A stretch of DNA of 32,492 bases. Origin: Pseudomonadales bacterium. Lineage in GTDB: Bacteria; Pseudomonadota; Gammaproteobacteria; Pseudomonadales; Azotimanducaceae. Below the pieces are notes generated by a model. The model was not told the DNA's origin. It made no database searches and was given only the letters and a program-made list of their open reading frames with translations. Below are positions 1 through 7,161 of the stretch, piece by piece. The position numbers and the translations under genes are program-made. Location of the stretch: positions 1 to 32,492 of the forward strand of contig JANQMF010000101.1 of the NCBI GenBank assembly GCA_028280225.1. The letters run 5' to 3'. Within the stretch, counting starts at the first letter, position 1; every line of letters starts with the position of its first letter.

Positions 1-281
1 TTGGAAATGACCAGGTGTTTTGGGGTGAGCTCAGATAAGGCACAAATCACCTCCCCGGCCAGTTGAGGCTTGATGGCCAGCACAACAATTTCGGCTTGGG
101 CCACCGCGTCATTGTTGTTACCGTGCGGTACCACCCCAAGCTGGGCCAGCTTGTCCAGCTGTTCAGCCACGGGATCCGCAGCATGGATACTGGCGGGTGC
201 CCGGCCGTTTTGCAAAAGTCCGCGGATTAGTGCGGTGGCCATATTTCCGGCCCCGATAAAGGCGATGTTTGGGCTACTCAC
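1..281 (-). CDS. proC: Pyrroline-5-carboxylate reductase, N-terminal part (runs off the left edge)
   Basis: The last step of proline synthesis is the NAD(P)H-dependent reduction of pyrroline-5-carboxylate to proline in the cytoplasm. Only the first 93 codons are in the window. They begin M-S-S-P-N-I-A-F-I-G-A-G-N-M-A-T-A-L, the Rossmann dinucleotide-binding signature typical of ProC, followed by a strand ending V-V-L-A-I-K-P-Q, also typical of the family. The start is a GTG at 281, chosen because a GGAGG motif lies 8 bases upstream and the protein then begins directly before the Rossmann strand. It lies downstream of yggS on the same strand, as in many gammaproteobacteria, so cotranscription is likely. 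The C-terminal dimerisation domain is outside the window. Confidence 0.93.
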   Translation of the reverse strand, partial: MSSPNIAFIGAGNMATALIRGLLQNGRAPASIHAADPVAEQLDKLAQLGVVPHGNNNDAVAQAEIVVLAIKPQLAGEVICALSELTPKHLVIS

Positions 282-304
282 CGGCAATGCCTCCGGCTGC
301 TATG

Positions 305-316
305 TTGAATATTCAA
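305..316. repeat. 12-bp perfect palindrome between yggS and proC
   Basis: TTGAATATTCAA is a perfect 12-base palindrome in the 132-base gap between yggS and proC, about 25 bases upstream of the proC start. It could be a regulator site for proC, but an AT-rich palindrome of this length can also occur by chance. No regulator is recognised. Confidence 0.35.
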
Positions 317-413
317 TTGATTTCTCTTCTTGCTCAGGTGGGGTAAAGGAGGCTGTCACGGATGTGATTGACTATGTTGTTCTTTGTTGTCGCGTGTTGT
401 CTGGATCAGGCGG

Positions 414-1154
414 TTACTTTTTTCTCAGAGGAGCCCTGGGCCCGAAGAGTGCCGTGCCGATGCGAATTTGGGTTGCACCGGCGGCAATGGCGTCCTCCAG
501 GTCGGCACTCATGCCCATGGACAGTGTACCCCATTGCGCGTTGTCAGCGGAGCCCAATTCCCGGAGCCGGTCTTGTATCACGGGTGCCAGTTTGTGAGCT
601 AATTGCGCCATGGCACGGTAACTGTTCCCGGGGGGTTGATCCTGGGCCAGGATGGTCATTAAACCCCGGGGTACCAGGTTTGGCATGGTGCTGATGCTCG
701 TGAGCAGATCTTCGGCTGTCTCAGGGCTGATCCCGCCTTTGTTAGGGTCAGCATCAATATTTATCTGGACCAGCACATTGAGCCGTTTGCCCGGTGGACA
801 CTGTTGATCGAGACGTTGGGCAATTTTGTGACGATCAACAGTGTGCACCCATTGAAAATGCTCAGCAATCAGGCGGGTTTTGTTGCTCTGAATACGGCCT
901 ATAAAGTGCCAGGTTGCGCCCAGGTCCGCAGTGGCGGTGATCTTGTTGATTGCTTCATCCAGGTAATTTTCGCCAAAGTGATTTAACCCCAGCGTATGGG
1001 CGTGACGCACTTCGTTAATGCTGCGTGTTTTGGACACGGCAATCAGTTGCAGCTCGGCTGATGACCGGTTTGCGCGTGCACAGGCATCCTCTATTCGCTT
1101 ATTTAACGCAACTAAATTGCGTTCTAATGCGTTCGAGGGGTGGGGTGGTTTCAT
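414..1154 (-). CDS. yggS: YggS/PROSC family PLP-homeostasis protein
   Basis: YggS (PLPBP family) is a cytoplasmic single-domain protein that binds pyridoxal 5'-phosphate and helps balance vitamin B6 and amino/keto acid pools; no catalytic reaction is established. At 246 residues it is slightly longer than E. coli YggS. The PLP-binding lysine is K42 in L-I-A-V-S-K-T. Other family signatures are H-F-G-E-N-Y (59-64), W-H-F-I-G-R-I-Q-S-N-K (82-92) and the C-terminal S-M-G-M-S-A-D-L-E-D-A-I segment with a phosphate-binding R-I-G-T. The ATG at 1154 leaves a normal N-terminus, though its Shine-Dalgarno is weak. Genes pilT (divergent) and proC (downstream) flank it as in Pseudomonas. Confidence 0.95.
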   Translation of the reverse strand: MKPPHPSNALERNLVALNKRIEDACARANRSSAELQLIAVSKTRSINEVRHAHTLGLNHFGENYLDEAINKITATADLGATWHFIGRIQSNKTRLIAEHFQWVHTVDRHKIAQRLDQQCPPGKRLNVLVQINIDADPNKGGISPETAEDLLTSISTMPNLVPRGLMTILAQDQPPGNSYRAMAQLAHKLAPVIQDRLRELGSADNAQWGTLSMGMSADLEDAIAAGATQIRIGTALFGPRAPLRKK

Positions 1155-1524
1155 AGGGTGTGCAAATTTCAGTGGCGTGGTGGCTTATTTAGCACGAACT
1201 TGCCACCAGCTCTAGAGTGGTGAGAGTCCCATGCAAATTGTTAACACCGTCGCAGATTGAAAAAGTTACCCCGGATCGGGTTTAAACTGCGAAGGATAAT
1301 CCGTGGTGCGGTGTCGTTGAAGGGCATAATATAGGTTAAGGCTACATACGAGTGTCACGTACGTAGCGCAGGTGAACGAAACGCACAGGCTGTGAGGCCT
1401 ATTTGTGGCAGGCAAGATAACAATTGGGATATATCCTGCTCCGCAAGGCCAAAAGTTAAGAAAAGTTAAGTTAGCAACCGATTCAGTTTGCAACAGACTT
1501 TAGTGACAAGAAAGGGATCGCTTA
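1155..1524. other. 370-bp divergent intergenic region between yggS and pilT
   Basis: No gene is supported here. A 75-codon frame on the minus strand (1266-1493) has no ribosome-binding site and no recognisable family. The region should hold divergent promoters for yggS and pilT. A possible pilT sigma-70 promoter is TTGAAA (1257-1262), an 18-base spacer, then TTTAAA (1281-1286); the -35 is good and the -10 mediocre. The 8-bp palindrome ACGTACGT is at 1357-1364. The tandem repeat at 1451-1470 lies near the pilT end. Confidence 0.5.
1451..1470. repeat. Perfect tandem 10-bp repeat in the pilT leader
   Basis: AAAAGTTAAG occurs twice back to back, 54 bases before the pilT start codon. One unit per helical turn would suit a regulator binding as repeated half sites, but a replication-slippage duplication explains it equally well. 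Similar tandem pairs occur before pilU, metF and metK. Confidence 0.8.
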
Positions 1525-2559
1525 ATGGACATAACCGAACTGCTCGCCTTTAGCGCCAAACAAGGGGCTTCCGACCTCCACTTGTCGGCGGGATTACCGC
1601 CCATGATCCGGGTGGACGGTGATGTAAGACGAATCAACTTGCCGCCGCTGGAACACCAGGAAGTTCATGGCTTGATCTACGAGATCATGAACGACAAACA
1701 GCGCAAAGACTTTGAAGAGTTTTTAGAAACCGACTTTTCTTTTGAGGTGCCGGGGGTGGCCCGTTTCCGAGTCAACGCCTTTAATCAGAATCGTGGCGCA
1801 GGGGCGGTATTTAGAACCATCCCCTCAAAGGTTTTAACCATGGATGATCTGGACCTGGGCCAGGTCTTTAAGGATGTTTCCATGGTGCCCCGTGGATTGG
1901 TCCTGGTGACCGGGCCCACCGGCTCGGGCAAAAGTACCACCCTGGCGGCCATGGTCGACTACATTAACGACAACCGTTACGACCATATTTTGACTATTGA
2001 GGATCCCATCGAATTTGTCCACGAGTCGAAAAAGTGTCTGGTCAACCAACGTGAGGTGCACAGAGATACCCATGGCTTTAACGAGGCGTTGCGTTCTGCC
2101 TTGCGCGAAGACCCCGACATTATTCTGGTGGGTGAGCTTAGAGACTTGGAGACCATTCGCCTGGCCCTGACCGCTGCTGAGACCGGTCACCTGGTTTTCG
2201 GCACCCTGCACACCACCTCTGCGGCCAAAACCATCGACCGGATTATTGATGTATTCCCCGCGGAAGAAAAGGACATGGTGCGATCCATGTTGTCCGAGTC
2301 GCTGCAGGCGGTAATCTCCCAAACCCTGCTTAAGAAAGTGAACGGCGGACGCGTGGCGGCCCATGAAATTATGATTGGTACCCCGGCCATCCGTAACCTG
2401 GTGCGTGAGGACAAGGTGGCGCAGATGTATTCCGCCATCCAAACCGGTGCGGCGGTAGGTATGCAAACACTGGATCAGTGTTTGCAGGACTTGGTGGCGA
2501 AGCGCATGATTGGACGGGATACAGCCAAAGAGAAAGCCAAGGTCCCGGAGAACTTCTAG
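1525..2559 (+). CDS. pilT: Type IV pilus retraction ATPase PilT
   Basis: PilT is the hexameric cytoplasmic motor that depolymerises type IV pili and powers twitching motility. The 344-residue length matches the family. The N-terminal PAS-like domain (about 1-100) opens M-D-I-T-E-L-L-A-F-S. The RecA-like ATPase domain has Walker A G-P-T-G-S-G-K-S-T (130-138), an Asp box around I-E-D-P-I-E-F (158-164), Walker B D-I-I-L-V-G-E-L-R-D (198-207), and a His box T-L-H-T (227-230). The retraction-specific A-I-R-N-L-V-R-E motif is intact at 288-295, which separates PilT from the extension ATPase PilB. The start has an AAGGGA ribosome-binding site. It precedes pilU, as in Pseudomonas. Confidence 0.98.
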   Translation: MDITELLAFSAKQGASDLHLSAGLPPMIRVDGDVRRINLPPLEHQEVHGLIYEIMNDKQRKDFEEFLETDFSFEVPGVARFRVNAFNQNRGAGAVFRTIPSKVLTMDDLDLGQVFKDVSMVPRGLVLVTGPTGSGKSTTLAAMVDYINDNRYDHILTIEDPIEFVHESKKCLVNQREVHRDTHGFNEALRSALREDPDIILVGELRDLETIRLALTAAETGHLVFGTLHTTSAAKTIDRIIDVFPAEEKDMVRSMLSESLQAVISQTLLKKVNGGRVAAHEIMIGTPAIRNLVREDKVAQMYSAIQTGAAVGMQTLDQCLQDLVAKRMIGRDTAKEKAKVPENF

Positions 2560-2620
2560 GGGCAGAATGGGAAGCTGGGGCCGTCTTCAGGGAGCACGGG
2601 CCGTTATGCCAGCCGAATCA

Positions 2621-2648
2621 GATGAACAACTTAAGATGAACAACCTAA
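2621..2648. repeat. Tandem 14-bp repeat (one mismatch) in the pilT-pilU gap
   Basis: GATGAACAACTTAA (2621-2634) is followed at once by GATGAACAACCTAA (2635-2648), ending 23 bases before the pilU start. The copies differ by one T/C change. The gap is 112 bases with no terminator, so the repeat probably lies inside a pilTU transcript. Confidence 0.8.
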
Positions 2649-2671
2649 GCGAATAAATCACAGAGATTATT

Positions 2672-3811
2672 ATGGAATTCGATAAGCTGCTGAAGCTGAT
2701 GGTAGAAAAGGGCGCCTCGGACCTCTTTATCACCGCGGGCAAACCACCCATGGTGAAGGTCAACGGCAAACTATATGCGGCGGGAAAAACCGCACTTTCT
2801 CCTGAGCAAGCCAAGGAATTGGTCTATGGCGTGATGAACCCGGACCAGCAGGCCTCCTTTAGCAAGGAACATGAATGTAACTTTGCCATCAACACGCGCG
2901 GCCTGGGGCGCTTTCGGGTCAGTGCTTTTTACCAGCGGAACCTGGTGGGCATGGTACTGCGCCGCATCGAGGTGAATATTCCCCGGTGTGCGGATCTTGG
3001 CTTACCCTCAACAATTGAAGACCTGGCTATGACCAAGCGTGGTCTGATTATTTTTGTTGGCGCCACCGGCACCGGTAAGTCTACTTCACTGGCGTCGATG
3101 ATTGGGCACCGCAACGAAAACTCCAGCGGGCATATCATCAGCATCGAGGACCCTATTGAATTTATTCACCAACACAAGGGTTGTATCGTCACCCAACGTG
3201 AGGTGGGCGTGGACACCGAGTCGTTTGAGGTGGCCCTGAAAAATACGCTCCGTCAGGCACCGGATGTGATTATGATTGGCGAGGTCCGGAGCCGCGAAAC
3301 CATGGAACATGCCATCGCTTTTGCCGAAACCGGACACCTGTGTTTGTGTACTTTGCACGCGAACAACGCCAACCAGGCTTTGGACCGGATCATTCACTTT
3401 TTCCCGACAGACCGCCATAGTCAAATCTGGATGGACCTGTCGCTGAATCTAAAAGCCATGGTTGCCCAGCAGCTTATCACTACGGTGGACGGGCAAGGCC
3501 GCCGAGCCGCGGTTGAGATTCTCATTAATACCCCGCTGGTGGCGGACCACATCCGCAAGGGTGAAGTGCATCTGCTTAAGGAATTGATGACCAAGTCCAC
3601 GGAACACGGCATGCAAACCTTTGACCAGGCTTTGTACAAGTTATATGCCGAAGGTGAAGTGAGTTACGATGCTGCCATCGCCAGCGCGGATTCGCCCAAT
3701 GATTTACGTCTGATGATCAAGCTGGGTGCGGACGCCAAGTCAAATCCCATGGAGGGTGTGGATCACCTGTCCATCGATGACGGTGACGAACAGGCAATCA
3801 ATTTCCGCTAG
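2672..3811 (+). CDS. pilU: Type IV pilus retraction ATPase PilU (PilT-dependent)
   Basis: PilU is a PilT paralogue that assists pilus retraction through PilT in Pseudomonas and Vibrio and adds force. The 379 residues show the same two-domain plan: a PAS-like N-terminus opening M-E-F-D-K-L-L-K-L-M-V, then an ATPase domain with Walker A G-A-T-G-T-G-K-S-T (130-138), I-E-D-P-I-E-F (158-164), Walker B V-I-M-I-G-E-V-R (199-206) and T-L-H-A (227-230). The PilT A-I-R-N-L-[IV]-R-E motif is replaced by L-V-A-D-H-I-R-K-G (289-297), and there is an extra acidic C-terminal tail from about 340; both are usual for PilU. Its last 14 bases overlap the 3' end of the convergent ruvX. Confidence 0.97.
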   Translation: MEFDKLLKLMVEKGASDLFITAGKPPMVKVNGKLYAAGKTALSPEQAKELVYGVMNPDQQASFSKEHECNFAINTRGLGRFRVSAFYQRNLVGMVLRRIEVNIPRCADLGLPSTIEDLAMTKRGLIIFVGATGTGKSTSLASMIGHRNENSSGHIISIEDPIEFIHQHKGCIVTQREVGVDTESFEVALKNTLRQAPDVIMIGEVRSRETMEHAIAFAETGHLCLCTLHANNANQALDRIIHFFPTDRHSQIWMDLSLNLKAMVAQQLITTVDGQGRRAAVEILINTPLVADHIRKGEVHLLKELMTKSTEHGMQTFDQALYKLYAEGEVSYDAAIASADSPNDLRLMIKLGADAKSNPMEGVDHLSIDDGDEQAINFR

Positions 3812-4253
3812 GCGTACATTTAGTCGCCTGCTCAGCAAGCCAGCTTTGCGCAATTAAACAGGCGGCCAGTTCGTGGTCGCTTTTTGCCGTCCCGGATTCC
3901 CGTGCCCCTTCAAGTAGCTCTTTGGCCACGCGGCTGGTCAGGCGTTCGTCGTGCATTTTTGTCGGCAGTTTGAACCGCTGCTGAAGCTGGTGGGCAAATT
4001 GCTCAGCCCGGGTAGACATCTCCGAGGTGCTGCCATCCATGTTAAGGGGCAAACCCACCACCAGATGTGTAGGTTGGTGGGCGTCAACTAACTCAGCGAT
4101 CTGGTGCCACTGGGGTTTGCCGCTCCGGGCCTTCAGGGTGGCTACTCCCCTGGCGTCGCCGGTAATGGTCTGGGCAACAGCCACACCGATATGATGGGTG
4201 CCAAAATCAAAGGACAGCACCATACGGATGTGGGGCATGTGGATGTCAGTCAT
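3798..4253 (-). CDS. ruvX: YqgF/RuvX, RNase H-like nuclease
   Basis: YqgF/RuvX is an RNase H-fold nuclease that processes the 5' end of pre-16S rRNA and has been linked to Holliday-junction resolution. Family motifs are D-F-G-T-H-H-I-G-V-A (16-25, first catalytic Asp 16), V-V-G-L-P-L-N-M-D-G (65-74), D-E-R-L-T-S (102-107) and D126 in the last helix. The ATG at 4253 overlaps the yqgE stop as ATGA, implying translational coupling. This start gives about 10 extra residues before M-V-L-S-F-D-F-G, so initiation at codon 6 or 11 remains possible. In Pseudomonas the neighbour beyond ruvX is pyrR-pyrB-pyrC; here it is pilU in convergent orientation. Confidence 0.95.
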   Translation of the reverse strand: MTDIHMPHIRMVLSFDFGTHHIGVAVAQTITGDARGVATLKARSGKPQWHQIAELVDAHQPTHLVVGLPLNMDGSTSEMSTRAEQFAHQLQQRFKLPTKMHDERLTSRVAKELLEGARESGTAKSDHELAACLIAQSWLAEQATKCTPSGN

Positions 4254-4795
4254 GCATGACCGGGGCGGGCAATAAGGCGCAAGTCCACGCCCATGGAAGC
4301 GGCTACTTCGTCCAACCGGCTTTCAAATGGAGATTCAAACAGGACCCTGGCATCCGCCTGGGTGGTTAACCAGATGTTGTTCTGTATCTCCGCTTCCAGT
4401 TGACCGGCACCCCAGCCTGCATATCCCAGGGTGACCATATATTGTGCGGGTCCGGTATCGTTGGCAATGGCATCAAGTACCTCCATGGCCGTGGACAAGA
4501 GCAGGGTTTCACCCACTTCGGCGGAAGAGTCGTAATGCTTGTCATTGCTGTGCAGTACAAACCCTCGTTCGGTGGCCACCGGACCGCCTTCCAGGACCGG
4601 GGTCTCCACCAACCGGCGGTTTGTTTTCAGGCCAATGTGGGACATCAGCTCCAGCAGAGATACGGTAGACGGCCGGTTAACCATCAGCCCCATGGCGCCT
4701 TCATCACTGTGCTCACAAATATAGGTGAGGCTATTGGCAAAGTAGTCACCCACCAGGGAAGGCATGGAAAGAAGAAAGTGATGCTTGAGGTTCAT
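4250..4795 (-). CDS. yqgE: UPF0301 protein YqgE/AlgH
   Basis: This is a conserved protein of uncertain molecular function, called AlgH in Pseudomonas because of a link to alginate expression. The start M-N-L-K-H-H-F-L-L-S-M-P matches the family N-terminus, so the ATG at 4795 is preferred over one 12 codons upstream; neither has a strong ribosome-binding site. Other family segments are Y-I-C-E-H-S-D-E-G-A-M-G-L-M-V-N-R-P near residues 26-43 and the glycine-rich V-T-L-G-Y-A-G-W-G-A-G-Q-L-E. The result is 181 residues. It sits between tonB-like and ruvX and overlaps ruvX by four bases. Confidence 0.93.
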   Translation of the reverse strand: MNLKHHFLLSMPSLVGDYFANSLTYICEHSDEGAMGLMVNRPSTVSLLELMSHIGLKTNRRLVETPVLEGGPVATERGFVLHSNDKHYDSSAEVGETLLLSTAMEVLDAIANDTGPAQYMVTLGYAGWGAGQLEAEIQNNIWLTTQADARVLFESPFESRLDEVAASMGVDLRLIARPGHA

Positions 4796-4873
4796 GGCCG
4801 GAATTCTACGTGACCAAGGGGCAAAGGGCACTAACGGGTGTGGTTTGTGTTAACTTGGGGCCTTTAAAACGGT

Positions 4874-4885
4874 GGGGCTAGCCCC
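4874..4885 (-). terminator. GC palindrome at the tonB3-like stop codon, possible weak terminator
   Basis: GGGGCTAGCCCC is a perfect 12-base palindrome that contains the tonB-like TAG stop. Read on the minus strand it can form a short GC stem followed within a few bases by TTTT, like a weak Rho-independent terminator. The stem is only 4-5 bp, so partial termination or chance are both possible. Confidence 0.3.
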
Positions 4886-5732
4886 CCAGCGCGGAGCCTG
4901 ACTTGGTGAACTGCCAGGTGCGGGTAAACTCCAGACGGTCATATTCTTTACGCATTTCCACGTGAAAAGCCTGGAAAGGGGCGGCCTGGCGCACGGTGGC
5001 CAGGGCGGCCTTATCCAGTTCCCGATGCCCGGACGATTTGAGCACCCGTACCTCTTCCAGGGTGCCGTCGGCTAAAATAGAGACCAGCATCAGCACCTCA
5101 CCTTCAAGCTGCCCGGCAGGGTAGTTGATGCGCCCGATGCGTTCACACTTGGCCCGCCACATATTCAGATACGAGGCTTCAACGGCAGAACGGGTGGTAA
5201 CGGTATTGATTCGTTTGGTGCGCGGCATTTTTGCCAGGGCTTGTTGATCCTGGGCAATGCGTGCCTCCAGACTGGCAATTTCCTGGACCAGTTTTTCACG
5301 GTTCATTTGCGGGCTGGCTGGTGCTTCGAGCAATTCCGTAAGCTCCAGCAGTTCGGTTTGCGCGGCATCCATGGTTTGGGCGGTGGTTGTCAGCACTTTT
5401 TGCGCAGTTTCGGATACCTCGGGCATGGGGGTGGCCTGGGAAAGAACAGGATCCAACTGGTTGTTGTGAAAGTCAGCTTCCTCCCGGGTCGTCATTTCCT
5501 GGATGTCTGCCTCGGTACCACTACCCAGCTGATTTTGACTGGCGATAAAATCAGCTTCTTCGGGAGTGACCGCATCGTTGGCTACGGACAGCGTGACGTC
5601 GATACTGATATTTTCGCTGGTGTTTAAGTCGGACGAAAAGCCCACACCCAGGATCAAAGCGGCATGCAGGGTAACCGCAAGAAACAGGCTGAATGAAAAA
5701 CGATCACGGTTGGTGACAGCAAGCTCGGACAT
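4878..5732 (-). CDS. TonB-family protein of the type IV pilus region (TonB3-like)
   Basis: TonB-family proteins span the inner membrane once and contact periplasmic or outer-membrane partners through a C-terminal domain. This 284-residue protein has a short cytoplasmic N-terminus, one membrane helix (about 12-31), a Glu/Gln-rich periplasmic stretch with a likely coiled coil (about 120-170), and a TonB C-terminal domain (about 190-278) with the Y-P-x-x-A-x-x-x-x-x-G-E-V-like segment Y-P-A-G-Q-L-E-G-E-V (204-213). The Pro-Glu/Pro-Lys rigid region of classical TonB is missing. There is no exbB/exbD nearby. The position between gshB and yqgE matches P. aeruginosa TonB3 (PA0406), reported to be needed for pilus assembly and twitching, so a pilus role is inferred. 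Confidence 0.88.
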   Translation of the reverse strand: MSELAVTNRDRFSFSLFLAVTLHAALILGVGFSSDLNTSENISIDVTLSVANDAVTPEEADFIASQNQLGSGTEADIQEMTTREEADFHNNQLDPVLSQATPMPEVSETAQKVLTTTAQTMDAAQTELLELTELLEAPASPQMNREKLVQEIASLEARIAQDQQALAKMPRTKRINTVTTRSAVEASYLNMWRAKCERIGRINYPAGQLEGEVLMLVSILADGTLEEVRVLKSSGHRELDKAALATVRQAAPFQAFHVEMRKEYDRLEFTRTWQFTKSGSALGG

Positions 5733-5771
5733 AGTTAGATAATAGCGTGTTCAACAAATTAAGTAGATAAG

Positions 5772-5808
5772 GAGCCGGGAGTCTGCTGTATAAGCAGCTT
5801 CCCGGCTC
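5772..5808 (-). terminator. Strong hairpin between gshB and the tonB3-like gene
   Basis: GAGCCGGGA (5772-5780) pairs with TCCCGGCTC (5800-5808); after a 2-base internal loop, CTGCT (5783-5787) pairs with AGCAG (5793-5797) around a 5-base loop. On the minus strand the hairpin begins 11 bases after the gshB stop. The following sequence is AT-rich but lacks a long T run, so this may be an imperfect terminator, an attenuator or a transcript-stabilising stem. Confidence 0.6.
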
Positions 5809-5819
5809 GCTAAAGGGCA

Positions 5820-6797
5820 TTACGCCGGGCGCTTAGCCAAAATCACATCCATAAGATTACCGGCAATGTCCGCCGAAAACTGTGCGTCCAGTTCCCGTAT
5901 ACAGGTTGGGCAGGTCACGTTGATCTCGGTCAGGTAGTCACCAATCACATCAATGCCCACAAATACCAAACCCCGGCGTTTGAGTTCCGGTCCCACCTGT
6001 TCCGCAATCCAGCGGTCCCGGGGGGTCAACTCCCGGCCTTCGCCCCGGCCGCCGGCGGCTAAGTTGCCGCGGGTTTCTCCCGCCGAAGGAATACGCGCCA
6101 ACGCCCAGGGCACCGGTTCACCGTCAATCAGCAGGATACGTTTATCACCGTCGACAATTTCCGGCAAATAGACCTGGCCCATAATTTGTGAACGTTCACC
6201 CTCGGTCAGGGTTTCGATGACAACGGATAGATTAGGGTCATTTTCCATAATCCGGAAAATGGAGGCGCCACCCATGCCGTCCAGCTTTTTGAAAACTACG
6301 TTTTTGTGTTCCGCATGAAAGGCTTTCAATACATCGCTGCGCCGGGATACCACCAGGTCAGGCCCACACTGGGGAAAGGCGGTAGCAAAAAACTTCTCGT
6401 TACAATCCCTGAGTGATTGGGGTTTGTTGATGATCAAAACCCCCTGGGCTTCAACCCGCTCCAGCAGGTAGGTGGTATAGATGTACTCCATGTCAAAAGG
6501 CGGATCCTTGCGCATCATGATGATATCCATTTCCGCCAGAGGGGTACGCCTGGCTTGGCCAAGCTGATACCAATCATCACCGGCGATGGCCGCATCCAGT
6601 TGCTCGCAAAAATCCTTACGCAAGGACAGCAAACGGACCATGCCGCAAACTTCTCCCTCCCAAAGCATCAGATCTGCCTGTTCCAGGTAATAGATTTCCA
6701 GACCGCGCATCTGGCAGGCTCGAATCATGGCCAGCGTGGAATCCTTTTTCAGGGCCAGGCTATCCAACGGATCCATGATGAAGGCAATTTTGCTCAT
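5820..6797 (-). CDS. gshB: Glutathione synthetase
   Basis: GshB joins gamma-glutamylcysteine and glycine using ATP, the second step of glutathione synthesis, in the cytoplasm. The 325-residue length is usual. The N-terminus K-I-A-F-I-M-D-P-L (3-11) matches the family, as do M-R-K-D-P-P-F-D (95-102), the ATP-grasp lysines in V-V-F-K-K-L-D-G-M-G-G, the arginine-bearing D-K-R-I-L-L-I-D-G-E-P and the C-terminal metal/ATP site T-E-I-N-V-T. The last segment reads N-V-T-C-P-T-C-I-R-E-L where many homologues have Ser for the first Cys. It is divergent from pilG, as in Pseudomonas. The ATG at 6797 fits the conserved N-terminus although its ribosome-binding site is weak. Confidence 0.97.
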   Translation of the reverse strand: MSKIAFIMDPLDSLALKKDSTLAMIRACQMRGLEIYYLEQADLMLWEGEVCGMVRLLSLRKDFCEQLDAAIAGDDWYQLGQARRTPLAEMDIIMMRKDPPFDMEYIYTTYLLERVEAQGVLIINKPQSLRDCNEKFFATAFPQCGPDLVVSRRSDVLKAFHAEHKNVVFKKLDGMGGASIFRIMENDPNLSVVIETLTEGERSQIMGQVYLPEIVDGDKRILLIDGEPVPWALARIPSAGETRGNLAAGGRGEGRELTPRDRWIAEQVGPELKRRGLVFVGIDVIGDYLTEINVTCPTCIRELDAQFSADIAGNLMDVILAKRPA

Positions 6798-7161
6798 AGC
6801 GGTCTTTGCGGCTGATGGTTAGCTAAAAGTAACCACATGTACGCTTCGGCTCAAGGTGGTATGTCGTCTAAAGCCGGTGTCCTGCAAATAAAGTAAGTTG
6901 GACGCGAACCCATTAGCTGCTATTTTTTATGCAGTGTGCTTGCCAAAAGTGGGGTTCAAGCGGATTTAAAAAAACAAGTTCCGCAAAAGTGAGAACGGCT
7001 TCGACTTATTCAAGTGTAGTGATAGCGGGGGCATCAAGGCCATGTTACAAAAGGGTATTAAGGATGACGGTGGGCACCGAGCGGGGTATTTGCCGTGCTT
7101 GAAAGGGCGCTTTGTGAGCCATTTCACCTTTTATGATAAAAGGACAACGAGGACCAGTTGA
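6798..7161. other. 364-bp divergent intergenic region between gshB and pilG
   Basis: No gene is supported. The region separates divergent gshB and pilG and should hold both promoters. Near the pilG end is TATGAT (7132-7137), a good -10 candidate with no well-placed -35, and a CRP/Vfr-like palindrome just upstream of it. The middle (about 6920-7020) is AT-rich. No riboswitch or RNA gene was recognised. Confidence 0.5.
7113..7128. promoter_or_regulatory. CRP/Vfr-like binding site upstream of pilG
   Basis: TGTGAGCCATTTCACC fits the CRP-family consensus TGTGA-N6-TCACA except for the last base. It ends 3 bases before the -10 candidate TATGAT (7132-7137). If transcription starts near 7144 the site is centred near -23, between -35 and -10, a position from which CRP-family proteins usually repress. 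In Pseudomonas the Pil-Chp system controls cAMP and Vfr, so a Vfr/CRP site here would close a feedback loop. Site and promoter are predictions from sequence. Confidence 0.5.

Noticed and set aside
1266-1493. 75-codon minus-strand frame in the yggS-pilT gap
   Set aside because: No ribosome-binding site, no family resemblance, and it would cover the expected pilT promoter; treated as non-coding.
1834-2466. 210-codon minus-strand frame inside pilT
   Set aside because: Antisense to the Walker A, Walker B and A-I-R-N-L-V-R-E motifs of PilT; His/Gly-rich product with no family resemblance.
3798-3811. Possible frameshift or fusion at the pilU/ruvX overlap
   Set aside because: Both proteins end normally; this is a simple convergent 14-base overlap.
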